NCBI GenBank assembly: GCA_000733355.1
Contig: JNVV01000006.1
Coordinates: 217,591-281,590, forward strand
Length of the DNA: 64,000 bases
From: Falciphora oryzae
Lineage: Eukaryota; Ascomycota; Sordariomycetes; Magnaporthales; Magnaporthaceae
Reading direction: 5' to 3'
Below are positions 1-13,179 of this stretch, piece by piece. Position numbers and translations under genes: made by a program. The notes under the pieces are model-generated. The model made no database searches. It was not told the DNA's origin and worked only from the letters and a program-made list of their open reading frames with translations. How positions within the stretch are numbered: position 1 is the first letter of the stretch; every line of letters begins with the position of its first letter.

Positions 1-3000
1 CTCGAGGGCCGCGAACTTGCTCGTCAGCGTCAGGTGCGCCCGGCTGTCCAGCGACTTGAGTGCCCGTGGGAGCAGAGCTCGCCCGCGCTCCGCAGAGCCC
101 CCTGAAGTGTAGAGGAAGTGCGCATAGTTGAGCCACACATCGGGTGACTTGCTACCAAACTTCTTCGCCATTGTTTGGGACAGCTCATCCGCTTTCTATA
201 CCGCAGTACGTGCCATCAGCCGGTCAGTATCGGATCAGGTGCGTGGAGAAGGAACCAAGGCCGAGACAAGAAAAAAGAGATTAAAAACAGAAACAAACTC
301 ACGTCGTTCTTGCCCGACTGGATGCAAATGCTCGTCAGCCGCTCGTAGACCTCCCGCTCGTCGTTGTACTGGCAGGCCCGCTTAAAGACCTCGTTGAGCG
401 TCTCATCGGTTCCGTACGCCACCTCGAGGTTGAGGTACGCGATCCAAACATTGAGCTTTTCTGTCTCCTCGCGCACGTTGATTGTGTTGATGGCCCTCTC
501 GGCGATCTCGCGCGCCTTGGACAGCTCGCTCACCTGCATCTGGAAGGCCATGTATGCAATCCAGAGCGACGACGAGTTCGGCTGTCCGAGCAGGAGTCTT
601 TCGAAATCGCTGGCAGCCTGCGGTCCCTTGGAGTCCAGGCCGCCTGTCCGATCCACCTCCACGTCTACCTTTTTCCGTTTCTTGCTCTTCTTGGCTACAG
701 TGCCCGACTCGTCTGCGTCTGCCCCGTCGGCTGTCTCGTCCAGTCCGCCGCCAGACCAGTCGAACCCGCCAGCATCAAGCCCCGGCGGAGGGGCATCGCC
801 GTCCTGAACATCAGCCATGGACGCGTCGTCGTCGTCTTCGTCTTCATCGTCCAGCTCATCTTCATGGGGAGGCACGCCCTCCTCACCACCCGTGAAGAGG
901 ACAACGCTATCAGCGTCCTCCATGTCCTCATCTTCTGAACCTGAGTCTCCAGAATCGTCAGAAGCGAGGTCTGCACCGGCGTCGTCTTCCTCCTCCTCGT
1001 CGTCGTCCATGTCCTCGTCAGAATCGGCATCTTCAAAGTATGATGGTTTTAGGCCCAGGGTGATTTTCCTCTTTGCCGCATCGACGCCGAGAACAATTGC
1101 CTTGACGCTGTCGCCCTCCTTGTAGAGCCTGGTTGCGTCCTTGACCGGCTTGTCTGCCATCTCGGTCCTGTGGCAGAGGCCACTGACGTTGGCCGACTTG
1201 TCTACCAGGATGAAGGCGCCAAAGTCGGCAACCTTGCGCACCTTTCCGGTAACGACCTGTCCCTTCTTGAAATCGGCGAACCCAGGCAGGGGCTTGTAGT
1301 CTTCGTCGACCACCGAGGCCTTGAGGCTCATCTGCACCTGGCCGGTCGCAACGTTGACTGCCAGGACTCGGCCCTTGACGAGCTGGTCCACCTGGAAATG
1401 GTCTTTCCACACCTTCAGATACGCGTCTGAGAGATCCGCAATCCGGACGAAGGCGTCCACGCCACCAAGAGTGACAAAGAGGCCCTTATCCGACACGTTT
1501 TTGACAAAGCCGCGGATGGTGTTGCCAACCTCGATCTGGGAGACGGTGGTGATCTCACGGTCCTTCACTGGGAGGGCTGAGTTCAGCACGCGTGATTCGC
1601 GGGTCGAGAGCCTGACCTTCTTGTTGCTCCTATCGACGCTGACTACGGCGACGCGGATGATGTCGTTTTTGGAATACCTGAGCGGGTTGGCTTGATCGTA
1701 ATTGTCGCTGAGGTCCACCATGTGCACTGGCCCAGACACAGCATCACTGATCTGTATCAGCACTTGACGGTCGTTCACCTTGGTAACCCTGGCGTGCATC
1801 ACTGTGTCCTTCTCCAGCTCGTCCCACGTCAGACGCTCGTTGGGGCGCGCTGACCGTGCCGAGAGATCAAGATGGCCATTGTCCGCGTTGACAGTCACTA
1901 CCCGGGTGCGGAGGGCCGACCCGACGGGGAAGTGTTGCCGCAGGTCCTTGCTCAGGGAGCTGTCGTCCGACACCTCGGCCGCGCGGATTCTCCCGCGGAC
2001 CGCAGGCGACAGGTTCACCCAGAGGCAGTTGCCGTCGTTATTGTTCACAAACGAGAGCCAGCTCGACTCAGTCTTGACATCCTCCAGCGACAGTGGCTTA
2101 TAGTCGCGTCCGGTTTCGCGGAGGCTACTCGGCTTGGCTGTGAGCTCCAGTACCGAGTGCGCGGTGCGGTGCGAGAATGGCAGGAAGCGGTAGTTGCGCG
2201 CGTCGTGAACGCCGATGACGCGCACATCTATGACCTGGTTGGCTGTAAACTTCTGGAGCGGGTCCTTGGGGTCCTCGATCTCGTCCCACGAGTCGAAGAC
2301 CTCGGAGACGTCGACACGTCCCTGGACGTTATCGCCGAGAGACACATTTAGCTGTGTCTTTTTGACTGAAGAAATCCTGGCCTTGGTGATCCTGCCCACA
2401 ATGATGTCGTCCGTCGAGCTAATGGTTGAGTCGACGGTGTTGGTGATGGGTTTAGATGCCGGGGGTGTCTTATCAGTCTTGCTTGGCGGCTCCGCATCGG
2501 GCATGGCGACCACTAGGCGCTTGTCATCAACCGAGTGCACCCTGACGAGGATGGGCTGATGCAAACGGAGGCCGAAGCTCTCCTGTGCCTGCATTTCTGC
2601 AGTCGTCAGCGACCGTGGCAGCAGGGCAGTGAGGTTGCCCGCAAACTGCACAAAGACGGCCGTGGCCGTGATGTTCCGAACAAATCCCTGGGCCAGTGAC
2701 CCAGCTTTGGCGTCCTGCAGCGCGGTGAGCAGCCGACCGTCCTTGCTTGCCTTGACAAGACTGGGCTTGAGCGAGAGCACAACAGCCCTACGGCCTTCGT
2801 CCTTCTCCAGCACCACCAAGCCGTCGACGGTCTGACCAACACGTATCTTGTTGAGCGCCGACTGGTTCTTAGAGGCTGACTTGTCCGTCATGTGACTGGA
2901 TCGCAGCACTGCCTTGAGCAAGCTGTCAACGAGCTCCAAAGAGATCTCACCCTCGGACTTTTGCGTGACTTTTGCGGAAACAAGCTGGCCGAGCTTGAGC

Positions 3001-5244
3001 TTCTGCAGGGCCAGCCGCTTCTCCATGCCGAAAGCCGCAGGGTCCTTGCACGAGACGATGAGGCGGTGGGCGGCAGGGTCAACATCGACGGCGTGGACGT
3101 TTACGACCTGACCAACGCGGAAATGCTCATTGGGGTCCCGGATGTACGCCTCGCTCATCTCCGAGATGGGCATGAACCCCCTCAGAGTTCCGTAGAATTG
3201 CACAAAGGCCCCGATCGGCTTGATCTTGACGATGGTGCCGGGAAACTGCTGCCCAACAGAGACCTCGTCAAAGTCCTTGATTGGTTTCGTCTCGGCATTC
3301 ACCAGCGTCTTCTTTAGCGTCAGACGCAGCTGGTGCTTGGCGGGGTCTATTGACAGCACGCGGGCCTTGACCTTGAGTCCCTCCTTGAACTTTTTCTCGG
3401 GGTGCTGCAGCCGCACGTCGGCCAGGTGCATCTCTGGGACGAATCCTGTGATTCCCTCGGCCAGTTTGACGATCAGGCCGCTCACTCCATCCTCCTTCAC
3501 GACCAGCTTCTCGATTGTGACACTGACGACATCACCGACCGGCACATCCTCGATACGCAGATACGGCCGCTCAAGCACGCTCTTCTCGAGGGACACGAGG
3601 AATACGCCATCGAGGGCGTTGTAGCCAATCACCCTGCTGCGGTGGGTTGAGCCGGTCTTGTAAGGGCCGCTGGACTCGTACAGGGCATCAACTTTCCCAT
3701 CCTTGACCCGAGAGATGTGCACAAAGCCGGGAACACCCTCAACGCCGACGTCAACAAAGAGTCCGATGTCTGGCTCGACCTTGCGGACCACACACTCCTC
3801 CACCGTCGAGGACCCCGGAAGGACTGCCAGGGGGTGAGCGTCATCCTTGCCCTCGACGACGACGAGTTTTGGCTTGAGGCTAGTGACGTGGGGAAGCAAG
3901 CTGATGCCGAGTTTCGGACTGTCTGCAGCGGGGAATGTACATATTATCCTGGCCTTGATCTTGGATCCCACTTTGTAGGTTTTCTGCAAGTCCAGCCCGT
4001 CGGGGCCGCATCCGGAGTGGATGACATCGGCAGTGACATCGAGGTGACCAATGACCTTGCCAGCGAGGCCTCTCGAGGACACATCAGACACCAGTACCTC
4101 CACGGCGGTGCCTGGCAGGAACGTGTTGATCGTCTTGGCGCTAGCTGGGTAGAGCTTGAGGTTGCCCAAGTTGCCCGGAAGCAGCGAGAGCCGAGCAACT
4201 GTCCCGCTGGCGCGTCGCCCGGAGACAAGGAACATGTGGACACAGCCCGGCACCAGGCGGGTTGGGGGGATGCTGGGGTCCACCTCCTTCTTGGGCAGAA
4301 AGCCGCGAAGCTGGGAGTCCTGAATGCCGAGCGAGACAACATAACCGTGGTCCTCAACGCTAAGGATCGAGCCTGCCACCGTGCTGTTTTCGACGACATC
4401 GGACTCGCTAAGACCCGAGTTCGCGAGTTCTGGATAGAGCGAAAGTTCTATGCGGCGCTTGGCCTTCGCTGATGCCGGGCCAGAATCATCGACGGTCGAG
4501 GATACGTAGGCGCGGACAAACTGGCCGACCGAAAACAGCGCCGCAAGGTCGCTCTCACTCCCGTTGTCGGCATCGTCCTGCTCTTCTTCGCTGGCCGCGG
4601 CATCGGACTCGAGCTTTTTTGTGAGGTGGTCCGAGACAGCTGTGATGGGTACATGGCCGACGAGGTTGTTGGGAAGAGACAGCTCCAGCTCGAGAGGGCC
4701 AATCTTGCTGACCTGCCCGAGAATGAGCGATCCTTTGACGAGTCTCTGTTGCAATGTCAGTCGGGGTCCAAAAGGACGGGGCGCCGCCCAGGCTGAGAGA
4801 GAGGGGGCGGCGCGGAGTTTTGCGCACCTTGAAATTCAAGCTCTCCACCCTGACGGCGTTCGGGTCATTCGCCACAGAGGAAGGAGCACTCGCTTTGGAC
4901 TTTGCCGGTTTTGTCTTTTTCTTGGTGGACTGGCCGGGCTTGCGGGCCTGGATACCCGACTCTTGCTCGAATAGCACATCCTTCTTGGCCTGGATCTGGA
5001 TTTGCTTGTGCTCGAGCGGGGAGAGGACACTGCCGCCGCCCCGAGGGAACATCGGCTCGTCCTCTTTGAGGCGCGAGATCACGGGCGGCGCGCTGCCGTC
5101 CTGCTTCGGCGCCGGCTTGTCTTTGGGATTGGAAGCCGCCTGCGACTTGGCGCGTTTGGACAGGGGCTCGCCCGAGAGCGCCTTGGCTGGTGTTGCATGG
5201 GCAGACCTGTTCTCAGGCGCATCTTTGCGCTTTAGGGAGCCCAT
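1..5244 (-). CDS. RRP5: RRP5, rRNA biogenesis protein (3' end off window)
   Basis: Large nucleolar protein of the 90S/SSU processome and pre-60S particles, needed for cleavage of the ITS1 region of pre-rRNA. Visible exons on the minus strand are 5244-4828, 4745-303 and 195-1. The introns (82 and 107 nt) have GTGCGC..CAG and GTGAGT..TAG ends and both are phase 0. About 1685 residues are visible. The order is a basic, disordered N-terminus, a long array of S1 RNA-binding repeats (roughly residues 140-1370), a strongly acidic Asp/Glu/Ser linker (about 1375-1450), a short basic KKSKKRKK patch, then the start of the HAT/TPR-like repeats (motifs SLWIAYMAF and LNVWIAYLNLEV). S1 array plus C-terminal HAT repeats is diagnostic for Rrp5. 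The start at 5244 gives MGSLKRKDAPE and is the only good ATG ahead of the S1 array. The C-terminal HAT region continues past position 1. It is divergent to the 5902 gene. Confidence 0.95.
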
Positions 5245-5901
5245 ATTGGCGACAATTCAGCTCGTTTTTGACCACTGCCGGTTTTGTTCTATGGCCAGTT
5301 CAGAGGGTCCCTGAGAACTTTGGTCGCAGAGCTCTCAGCGGCGGCAGAAAAAAATATTAGCGGGGCACCCTTGACCGCCGAGGCCTGGGTTGCCGATAAG
5401 ATAACGCCAACGAGAACAGGCCAGTGCCTAGGCAGGCAGCCCGGGCTGTTTCGCCCCAGCGATGCGACCCACTGGCTCACATATAATTGGGTCACCTCAG
5501 CGTTTCATGCACCGTCCTGCGCTGAGATGGGTCAGCTTAGTGCGGACACGCGGGGAGCGTCGCTGGCAGGGGCCGAGGTTTGGGTTCAATGACGCTGACC
5601 ATCAACCACGGCCACGCACGCGCACCGGTTAGCGCGGGCAGCCAGCCAGCTCCTTTGCTCGGATTCCCACAACCTACTGGCCCGACAGGGCTGGCAGCTC
5701 CATCCAGACTGTTTCCTAATGCAGTAACCAACCTACCCCCAGCCCTGTCGGGTTCTGCAAATCCATGCACGCCGGGGAAGGCAGCCAGGCGCAAAGTCAA
5801 GTCCCGCCATCCACCAGCTTGGCTATGACGACACCTTAAACCCGCATGACAAAGCCCGGGCAGTCAAAGTCTCTTCAACTTCGTTTCCGTCTGCCGACCC
5901 A
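5245..5901. other. Divergent intergenic region RRP5 / YML020W-like gene
   Basis: These 657 bp hold the two promoters. Short ORFs on both strands show no family resemblance. No strong TATA box is visible apart from a weak ATATAATT near 5481. Confidence 0.5.
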
Positions 5902-8900
5902 ATGTTCGCACTCTCGTTCGCCATGAGCCCCCGGAAGCGAGTACGGCCGAATCCCGGCGATGGCGCCGGCGCATCCAGCACGACCAGCCTCCCTCTACCG
6001 TGCCCGGATCCAGCAGACACACACTCACGACTACGGCCTGGGCCCGAGGCGGCCGCATCGTCTCCGAACCTTCTGATGCCCTCAGCACCAACGCAGGCGC
6101 CGGCGGCGGAAATCCAGGCGTCCGACAAACGCTCTTCCCCCAAAGGCGATGCGTCGCAGCCGCTGCCCAAGCAAGTCAAGAAAACACGGAGTTGGTATGG
6201 GTCCTGGCATCGCACCCCGCTGGCCAAGGCAGCCCCGTCGACGCGGGTCGCCCGAGAGTCTATACTTGGGGGTACGTTGAAGCCCGACACAACACTGGAC
6301 TTGTCTCGCTATGATACCAAGAAAGCCCCTGCGGACGCTGCCGATGACGTCGCCGCCGACCATGGTGGCGCTGCTGTAACTCCGACGCTCTCACACACCG
6401 ACGAAAACGAGCCAGCTCCAGCCCATGCAAACACCGCCTCGGCGCCCGCCGCTGCCGTCGCTCCGAGTCGCGAACCTTCCAGCACCACCGAGGAGCCGGC
6501 CGCAGAAGCTCCATCACCTGCCGAACAGGACGCGTCACGCACTCCTCAGACCACGACTGCTGAGCTTCCACAACGGCCGACAACATCTTCCGGCTGGCTT
6601 GGCTGGTTGAGCAGACCGGCCGTGGTGGCTGCCCCGGTTTCGCCAGAGCCACAAACCGCAGCGGCTAACAAGCCGGATACTTTGTTGGAGCAAGAACAGA
6701 CTCAGGACGAACACGCGGTCCCCAAAGCCAGTGACACGCAGGAAGCGTCCACGAACCTGCGCGAGATGGTGCCCCCGACCTCTCCATCGCTCCCAGAGCC
6801 CACTGGCTCGTCGTGGTTTGGATTTTGGCCGGCTCGAACACCTACCAAGCAACCAGAGCCAGTTGATGATGGAGATGTCGCGAAGAAGGGTGACGGGCCA
6901 ACACCACAACTCGCAATCGACACAGAGCCAGCAAAAGAGCAAGAAGACGCAGCCATGCAGGATGCACCAGTGACCTCGCCACAGGCGCAACCTGCCGGGT
7001 CTACTTGGGCTTTCTGGTCCAGGGACACTAAGAATAAGCCCGGAAGCGCAGGCGCCTCGACTCGTGAGCCCGGTGAGATCGCCGTGATAGGACAGGGCTC
7101 GGAAGCGCATCCTCAGCCAGCAAGCAATGCCGAAGTCAACAGCACTCCCCCTGTTGCAAAGGAACCCGCGCCTGTGACCCCTGCCAAGGACGCGGGCAAG
7201 AAGCCCAAGAGACTCCGACCCCAGTCTATGGATATTGACGAGCCCGGAGCTCGACCTGTCACTCCAGCCTCGACTTCCTCGGTGGCAGCGGACTCGGCCA
7301 GCATCAGGTCGGTCACGCAGACGTCCGACAGCACTGCCAAGAACTCTGGCGCAAACCTCCTGCTCCCCTCGTTCAGATCGACGTACCGGATGAAGGGGAA
7401 CCCGTCCATCCTACACCAAATCAGACAGTTCCTTCTCCGGACGCAACAGCCACCTCCGCCTAATCACGTCTTCCTCGCCCGGGAGCCGCCAAAGATCAAA
7501 AAAGCGCTTGCGATCGGCGTGCACGGTTTATTCCCGGCGACCTACCTGCGGCCCATGATAGGACAGCCCACGGGCACGTCAATCAAGTTTGCCAATCATT
7601 GCGCCGACAGCATCCGCCGGTGGGCTGATAGCCACGGATGCGAGGGGTGCGAGATTGAAAAGGTGGCGCTGGAGGGCGAGGGCAAGATCGGAGACCGTGT
7701 CGAGAACCTTTGGAAGCTTCTCCTGAACTGGATTGATCTCATCCGGCAAGCAGATCTCATTATGGTCGCCTGCCACTCTCAAGGCGTGCCCGTCGGCATC
7801 ATGCTGGTCGCCAAGCTCATAGAGCTCGGAATCGTTACAACCCCAAGGATTGGAGTTTGCGCAATGGGTAAGTAGGGAGCCTTATCTGCTTTACGTCTCT
7901 CTTGCCGTCTCTCCATCGCTGTCCCACTCCCTACTCACATCAAACCATGGTGCTTTTTGCTAACAAAAACAAACTTTCGGCACTACCACAGCGGGCGTAT
8001 CTCTTGGGCCCTTCCCAAGCTACCAGTCGGGCATGGGCATGCTCATGGGGTCCGCCGCCGAGCTATGGGAGTTTGCAAACCCCGAAAGTGAGGTGTCAAA
8101 GCGACTTGAGGCGTCGCTCAGGGTCGTACTGGCTCATGGAGTGCGGGTGACGTATATTGGAAGCATCGACGACCAGGTCGTGCCCCTGGAGGTAGGTGAC
8201 CTCGCCTCCATCATGTTGCTGGTATGCGTTTCTTCTTACCAACAATCGGATCTCCAGTCTGCCCTGTACTCGTCGGCGAGCCACCCACTTCTCTACAGGG
8301 CAGTTTTTGTGTAAGCCTTCCCTTCTTCTGTGCCTATTGAAGCCTCCGGGCATTCGTCCGTCCTAACGTTCTCAACGTGCCTACAGTGATGCCAGGGTGC
8401 ATGCCCCAGACTTGTAAGAACCGAAACCAGGCTCCAACTTATTCTGGCCCGGGTTACAACCATACACGGGGCACCACACTCTTCTCCATTTGTCGTAATG
8501 AACTGTAGCTGATAGATGAGTTCGCAGCATCGCCCACCTGGTCGGATTTGCGCTCAAGCTACGCAACATGGGGATATCGGACCATGGGCTTATCCGGGAG
8601 CTGAGCGTGCCACTCGCCGGGTCGCTGTACTCGGGTGCCGGCCATTCTACCCTATACGATGACCCACAGGTCTACGAGTAAGTGAACTACAACCGCTCAC
8701 ACTGAGAGCTCACGCACATAGTCGCCCAAGGCTGTCCGTTTCTGACGTTGGGCACGGTCCGCCTCACCTACGCAGCCTTGCCATGTCGCACGCTCTCGAG
8801 ACCAGCGACGTGGGCCGGGTGCCTTGCGAGATCCGAAAGCACGAGGGCATCACCAACCCTAATCCGTACCACCTGCCGTGGATCATGCGTGGACTGCTGG

Positions 8901-9034
8901 AGGAAGACCTTGCCAGGACGGAGCTTTCGTCCGAGGTCGCGGAGCTCCTCGCGCAATTCGACAACTGGAAGCCCGTTACCAAGGCCCTGAAGGACGTCAA
9001 GTACAGGCTGGAAGCGGTCCGGTCCAAGTTATAG
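5902..9034 (+). CDS. YML020W-like alpha/beta-hydrolase-fold protein with long disordered N-terminus
   Basis: Exons 5902-7867, 7992-8191, 8258-8310, 8387-8413, 8528-8677 and 8722-9034 join in frame to 902 residues. Introns are 124, 66, 76, 114 and 44 nt. Residues 1-490 are Pro/Ser/Ala/Thr-rich and look disordered, with four short W-x-x-W motifs. The C-terminal part is globular: it begins around IKKALAIGVHGLFP, carries a nucleophile elbow ACHSQG (Ser near residue 625), and has an acid-loop candidate SIDDQVVP in exon 2. This matches the fungal family of uncharacterised proteins related to yeast YML020W. The fold is inferred from the elbow and the IGVHG strand; the substrate is unknown. The start could also be the second in-frame ATG at 5923 (MSPRKRVRP). 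The 44-nt last intron is near the minimum for fungi but has clean GTAAGT..TAG ends. Confidence 0.85.
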
Positions 9035-9693
9035 ACATACGGTCTTGTTGCTTTGAGATAGGTGTACATCACCTGGCGAACAGCGTAGAATTGTATTGGC
9101 TTGGAGGGTTAGAGGCGTTTTTTACAGGCGGTACAGGGTGGCGACACGATTCGCGTTCTAGATCATATGGAACATGAGCTCTGTCTGCAACAATGAAATG
9201 GTAATAAACATATACGCGCCGCATGTTGAATGGTTAGACTTGTTTATCGTGACATGTCACATATTTGCCTTATCCAGCCCCAGGCTTAGCAACCCTTCAC
9301 ATCGAACCAGGACTCTTCTGTCATCTCTAGATTTATTTTTATGCAAGTATAGGCCTACATACGAACGGTCTAAGCAGGTATATGTACCTTTAATACACAT
9401 GCTTTCCGCAAGACACCGATATACATATAGTTATACATATCGCAAACACGCCACGACCGTCCTGCAACGGGGAGCCAAAGAGACCAGCCACATGCGCCAA
9501 CCGCATGCACCGAACTGCGAAGAAACCGCTAGGAAAACCCCAAGGTATATGTGGGGAAGGCACATATAACGCATTTCGGCCATCACCAAACACAAAAGAC
9601 GCCACTTGGATGTGATGCCCCCGGAATCCTTTAGCCAAGTAAACATTCGGAGACGAAGGCCCGATGCATTGCCGCGTTCAGTCGGCGTCAACG
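9035..9693. other. Convergent intergenic region
   Basis: These 659 bp hold the 3' UTRs of the hydrolase gene and of the MPP-alpha gene. The sequence is relatively AT-rich with several ATATAC and TATACA stretches around 9200-9450. No gene is seen. Confidence 0.5.
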
Positions 9694-11552
9694 TCAGCGC
9701 CTTCCAATGCCCCACTGATAGATGGTGTTCTGGATCTCGTCCCAGGTCATCTGCTTTGTGGTGACGCCAGCGACCGACGCCTCCTGGAGAACAACGGTGG
9801 GGGCGCCACTACCTTTGCCCGGGTTCTCGACCAGGCCGCCAACGATTCTGCGGGCGACAGCGCGCAGGTCGCCGACGGTAAGGGCGTTGATGCGACGCGT
9901 CATCTCGTGGACGGGAACCTTGCGGCCGTGGACCTGGACCTGACGCCCGAGGTCCTCGAGCTCGATCATGCGGCTTTCGAGATTCATCAGGAGACTGGAC
10001 CTCAGCTGGTTCTTTGCACGCTCAACCTCGACCTTGCCCAGGGCGTGGAAGCCCGAGTCAAGGGTTAAGGCGCGGAGCTCGCGGCAAATAACCTCGAGCA
10101 TTTTGCCGGTGCGGCCGGGGTAGCACGAGGCGGCAACGCCAAACAGTCCAGAGTCCGTGTAGGAATGGTTGAAGGCGACACACGACTCAACCCAGCCGTG
10201 CTGGTTGAGCACGTTGGTGTAGAGCCGCGAGTACATACCCTTGCCCGGCCCGCCGGCAGAGAAGGAACCACCGCCTCCCAAGAGTGTCTGCAAACAAGCC
10301 AGGGCGTAGATGTCGTTGTCTAAGATCGGCAGGCCCTCGAGGGCCAGCTGGATGTGCGTAAAGGTTGGCAGATTCGGGTTTAGGGGCGGCGGCTGGGGGG
10401 CAAGGGAGAGGAAACCTCCGGTGTAGTGGGACGGAGAATGGGATAAGGGGGCGAGGGGATTGGTTCCCAGGGCAGACGGGGTGATGACGGAAGCATTATG
10501 CGGAGCCGAGGTGGAAAGGCTTTTGAAAAAAGGTATTTTAGAAAGGAGACCGGGCGACGATGGCGAATGCGGGGACATAGTCGAGGACCCATGGACCTGC
10601 TGCTGTTGTTGCTGGACAGAGGCAGCGTCGAGAGAACTGTCGGGCTGGGGAATAGATGTACCCCTCATATCGCCAAAGTACTGGGTGGTCAACTTGACGG
10701 CATCAGCGTGAGGGATGCCGGCGAAGGCGACGACCATCCTCTCGGGACGGTAGAAGGCGTCCCTATAAGCCATAATAACGTCGCGGTCGATGGCGTCGAG
10801 GCGTTCCTGGGGACACAGCAAGGGGTTGCCGAGGGTGTTGTCCTTGAAGGCGGCGGTGTGGACAAGCTCAGGCAGGATTAGGTCTGGCTTGGACCATATT
10901 TCGTTAACCTCGTAGGTAGCCGTCTCAAGCTGCTGTGTGATCTCGGCGTCGGTAAGCTTTGGGTCGCGGATGGTATCGGCCAACAGGCCGATAGTGGTAG
11001 GTATGGCGGTGTTAAACGTGGCAGCTTGGTACATCATAGACTCGCGCGACGAGGCGCATTGGATATTGCCGCCGAGCTGCTCGACCTGCTCCAACATCTC
11101 GTCGGCTGTGTGCTTGCTTGTCGACTTGAAAGCCAAACGGTCCATGATGTGGCTAGCGCCGCGCAGGTAGTCCGTCTCGTAGCGCGATCCCGCATCGATG
11201 TAAATGCCCACGCCCGAGAAAGCCCCGGGTAGCGCCTCGGAGGCGACGCGGATGCCGTTGGGGAGCGCCGTGACATTGTCCAGCTCTGTTGGCTCCTACG
11301 CAGCCGCTTTGTGTTAGCAGGGACTCCGGGACATCGGGGGAGGCGGGACCCTAGGGCAGCCGCGAGGGCTTGGAACGGGCTGCGCTGCTGTGGGTTGTGG
11401 CACACCAGGGCTTGTGGAGGAGGGGCGACGGCTGCGAATGCCCGTGCCGTGGTTTTCCTGAGGACGGCATGTGAATGCCTCCAAGACGTAGCGAGGGGGC
11501 GTAGGTGTGGCCTGGTCAGGCCAGACAGCCTGGCGGAGCACGAACGCAACAT
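9694..11552 (-). CDS. MAS2: Mitochondrial processing peptidase alpha subunit
   Basis: Non-catalytic partner of MPP-beta in the matrix enzyme that removes presequences from imported proteins. Exons 11552-11406 and 11295-9694 give 582 residues. The 110-nt phase-0 intron has a GTGTGC donor, a GCTAAC branch site and a CGTAG acceptor. The N-terminus (MLRSCSARLS...) is Arg/Ser/Ala-rich without acids, as expected for a mitochondrial presequence. Family marks: LPNGIRVASEALPGAFSG; ASHIMDRLAF where the beta subunit would carry the zinc motif HFLEH, so the site is degenerate as in all alpha subunits; and the glycine-rich substrate loop GGGGSFSAGGPGKGMYSRL. Between the two M16 half-domains lies a low-complexity insert (about residues 270-370) with a run of six Gln and many Ser/Pro. 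The exon-1 donor was chosen by phase and branch site and is the least certain part. Confidence 0.93.
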
Positions 11553-12811
11553 GACGTGCAGTTGTCTAGGTGGCTAGGTAGGTAGGTATAGAAAAGCTGG
11601 AGAAGCGTCGGTCATGGAGGCCCGCCGAGGCCGCGCGCTCTCTCGCTGCCGGGGACGACAAAAGTGTGGCCACCTAATCGGGGCGGGGCAGGTCAGGCGG
11701 GCGATGGTGACAGAGCAACGCCGTTTCGCATGGATCGCAAGTTCGGGCGAGCTTGACAAGGGATTCACGGCGCTGGGTGAGGTGAAGCCCGTGGAGCAGA
11801 TTCGACGAGACGGATCGTCTTGTTCTGTGTGTCGTTGGTGCCGGGCGGGATTGTCGTGCAGATGGCCGTTATCGATAAAGATTTTTTTCTACATTCCCGT
11901 CATGGATGGCCTAAATTCCATCTAACCAATGGAATCACCAAAGGCACCAAAGCACCAGCAGGCTGGAGCGGAGTGGGCGGGTCCAGCGATCAGCAGCCTC
12001 CACCACGTGAGCCCCAGGGTGCCGCCAGGCTTCAGGATAGAATCTTATCCAAGTAGCTTGGTACCTTGGCCGGCACCTACCATACAGAAGGTGCGGCGTA
12101 TCAGCAACCTCGGCGCCGGGCGAACACTCGGGCCTCCAGGGACCAGACGATCGAGGTTCAGGCGACCGTCTCACAGCACGTTGGCGCATGCATCACCTTG
12201 ACCGCCAGCCGCCTGCGCTGGACACAACGTGCCCGCCACGCTGATGACTTTCGGTCAGCATTCATCGGGGTGGGTGCGCATGTGTGTTCTTTGTATGCGT
12301 GCGTGTGTGGGGATGTCCAGCCGCTGCTGCATCACGGGGAAGAACAAAACGAAAAATGCATGGCATTTGACATGAACCGGCAAACCTCGCATGTGACGCC
12401 TGTATCCACCCCCCTAATCCCTATTAAGTTCTCGCTTTTGCCTCTCGACGTCTGGAGGAAGATGTATCTATCTACCCGCCTCTCATGTGCGTAGTGCATA
12501 GCACATGGCACATAGATGAATGGATCATGCCTGAGGGCAAGTCGAGGCCCATTCAAGGAGGGCACATTTCGGAAAGGTAAAACCAACCGCCACACTAAGT
12601 CACCCAAGCCTGGCCTGTTCCCGCCCGTCAAGACAACCCAGCTGGAGACAAGCCGCGTACTGTGCAGCGTATAATACATAGATTGATGCGGCCAGGGTGC
12701 CAGGATCAACCTGCAGAGTTTCCGCCTGCTGTGCTGCGCCAACATCAAGCTCCCCCACGTTGAGTGCCTGCCCAGATTGAGCTGTGCTTCATGGCCAGCA
12801 GCCTGGGTAGG

Positions 12812-12863
12812 CCAGACCGAGCAGACCCCAGACGAGACCAGACCCCAGACCGGACCAGACCAA
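12812..12863. repeat. Imperfect tandem CCAGACC-type repeat
   Basis: Five to six degenerate copies of a CCAGACC/GCAGACC unit follow each other in the spacer. They are visible by eye. No function is assigned. Confidence 0.5.
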
Positions 12864-13179
12864 CGCTCACCACACATGGAGTCGGCGGTCTGTGCTCCTT
12901 TTTGATGCTGGCGCGCATTTAGAAAGCGCCCGAGCCCGCCTGACGTCGTGTGGTTGGCCCTCCTGCCTGGCTCTTGGGACCGCACGCCGTTGGTTCTTTC
13001 CGTAGCTGGTAAAACACCAGCAGCACCAGCACCAGGCAGCGAGCGCCCGCCACTGTTTTCCCAGTCATTGAGTGCCCGCTTAGGTCGCGCCAGCGCCGGC
13101 GTCAGCGCCACCCAGTGCCACCAACCACTGCATGCGCAACCAGCTAGCCGCATTGGAGACGGCACGACACGGACGGGGT

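Noticed and set aside
5902..5922. Extra seven residues at the start of the YML020W-like protein
   Set aside because: Not rejected as sequence, but the second ATG at 5923 is equally good; no signal peptide is claimed from MFALSFAM.
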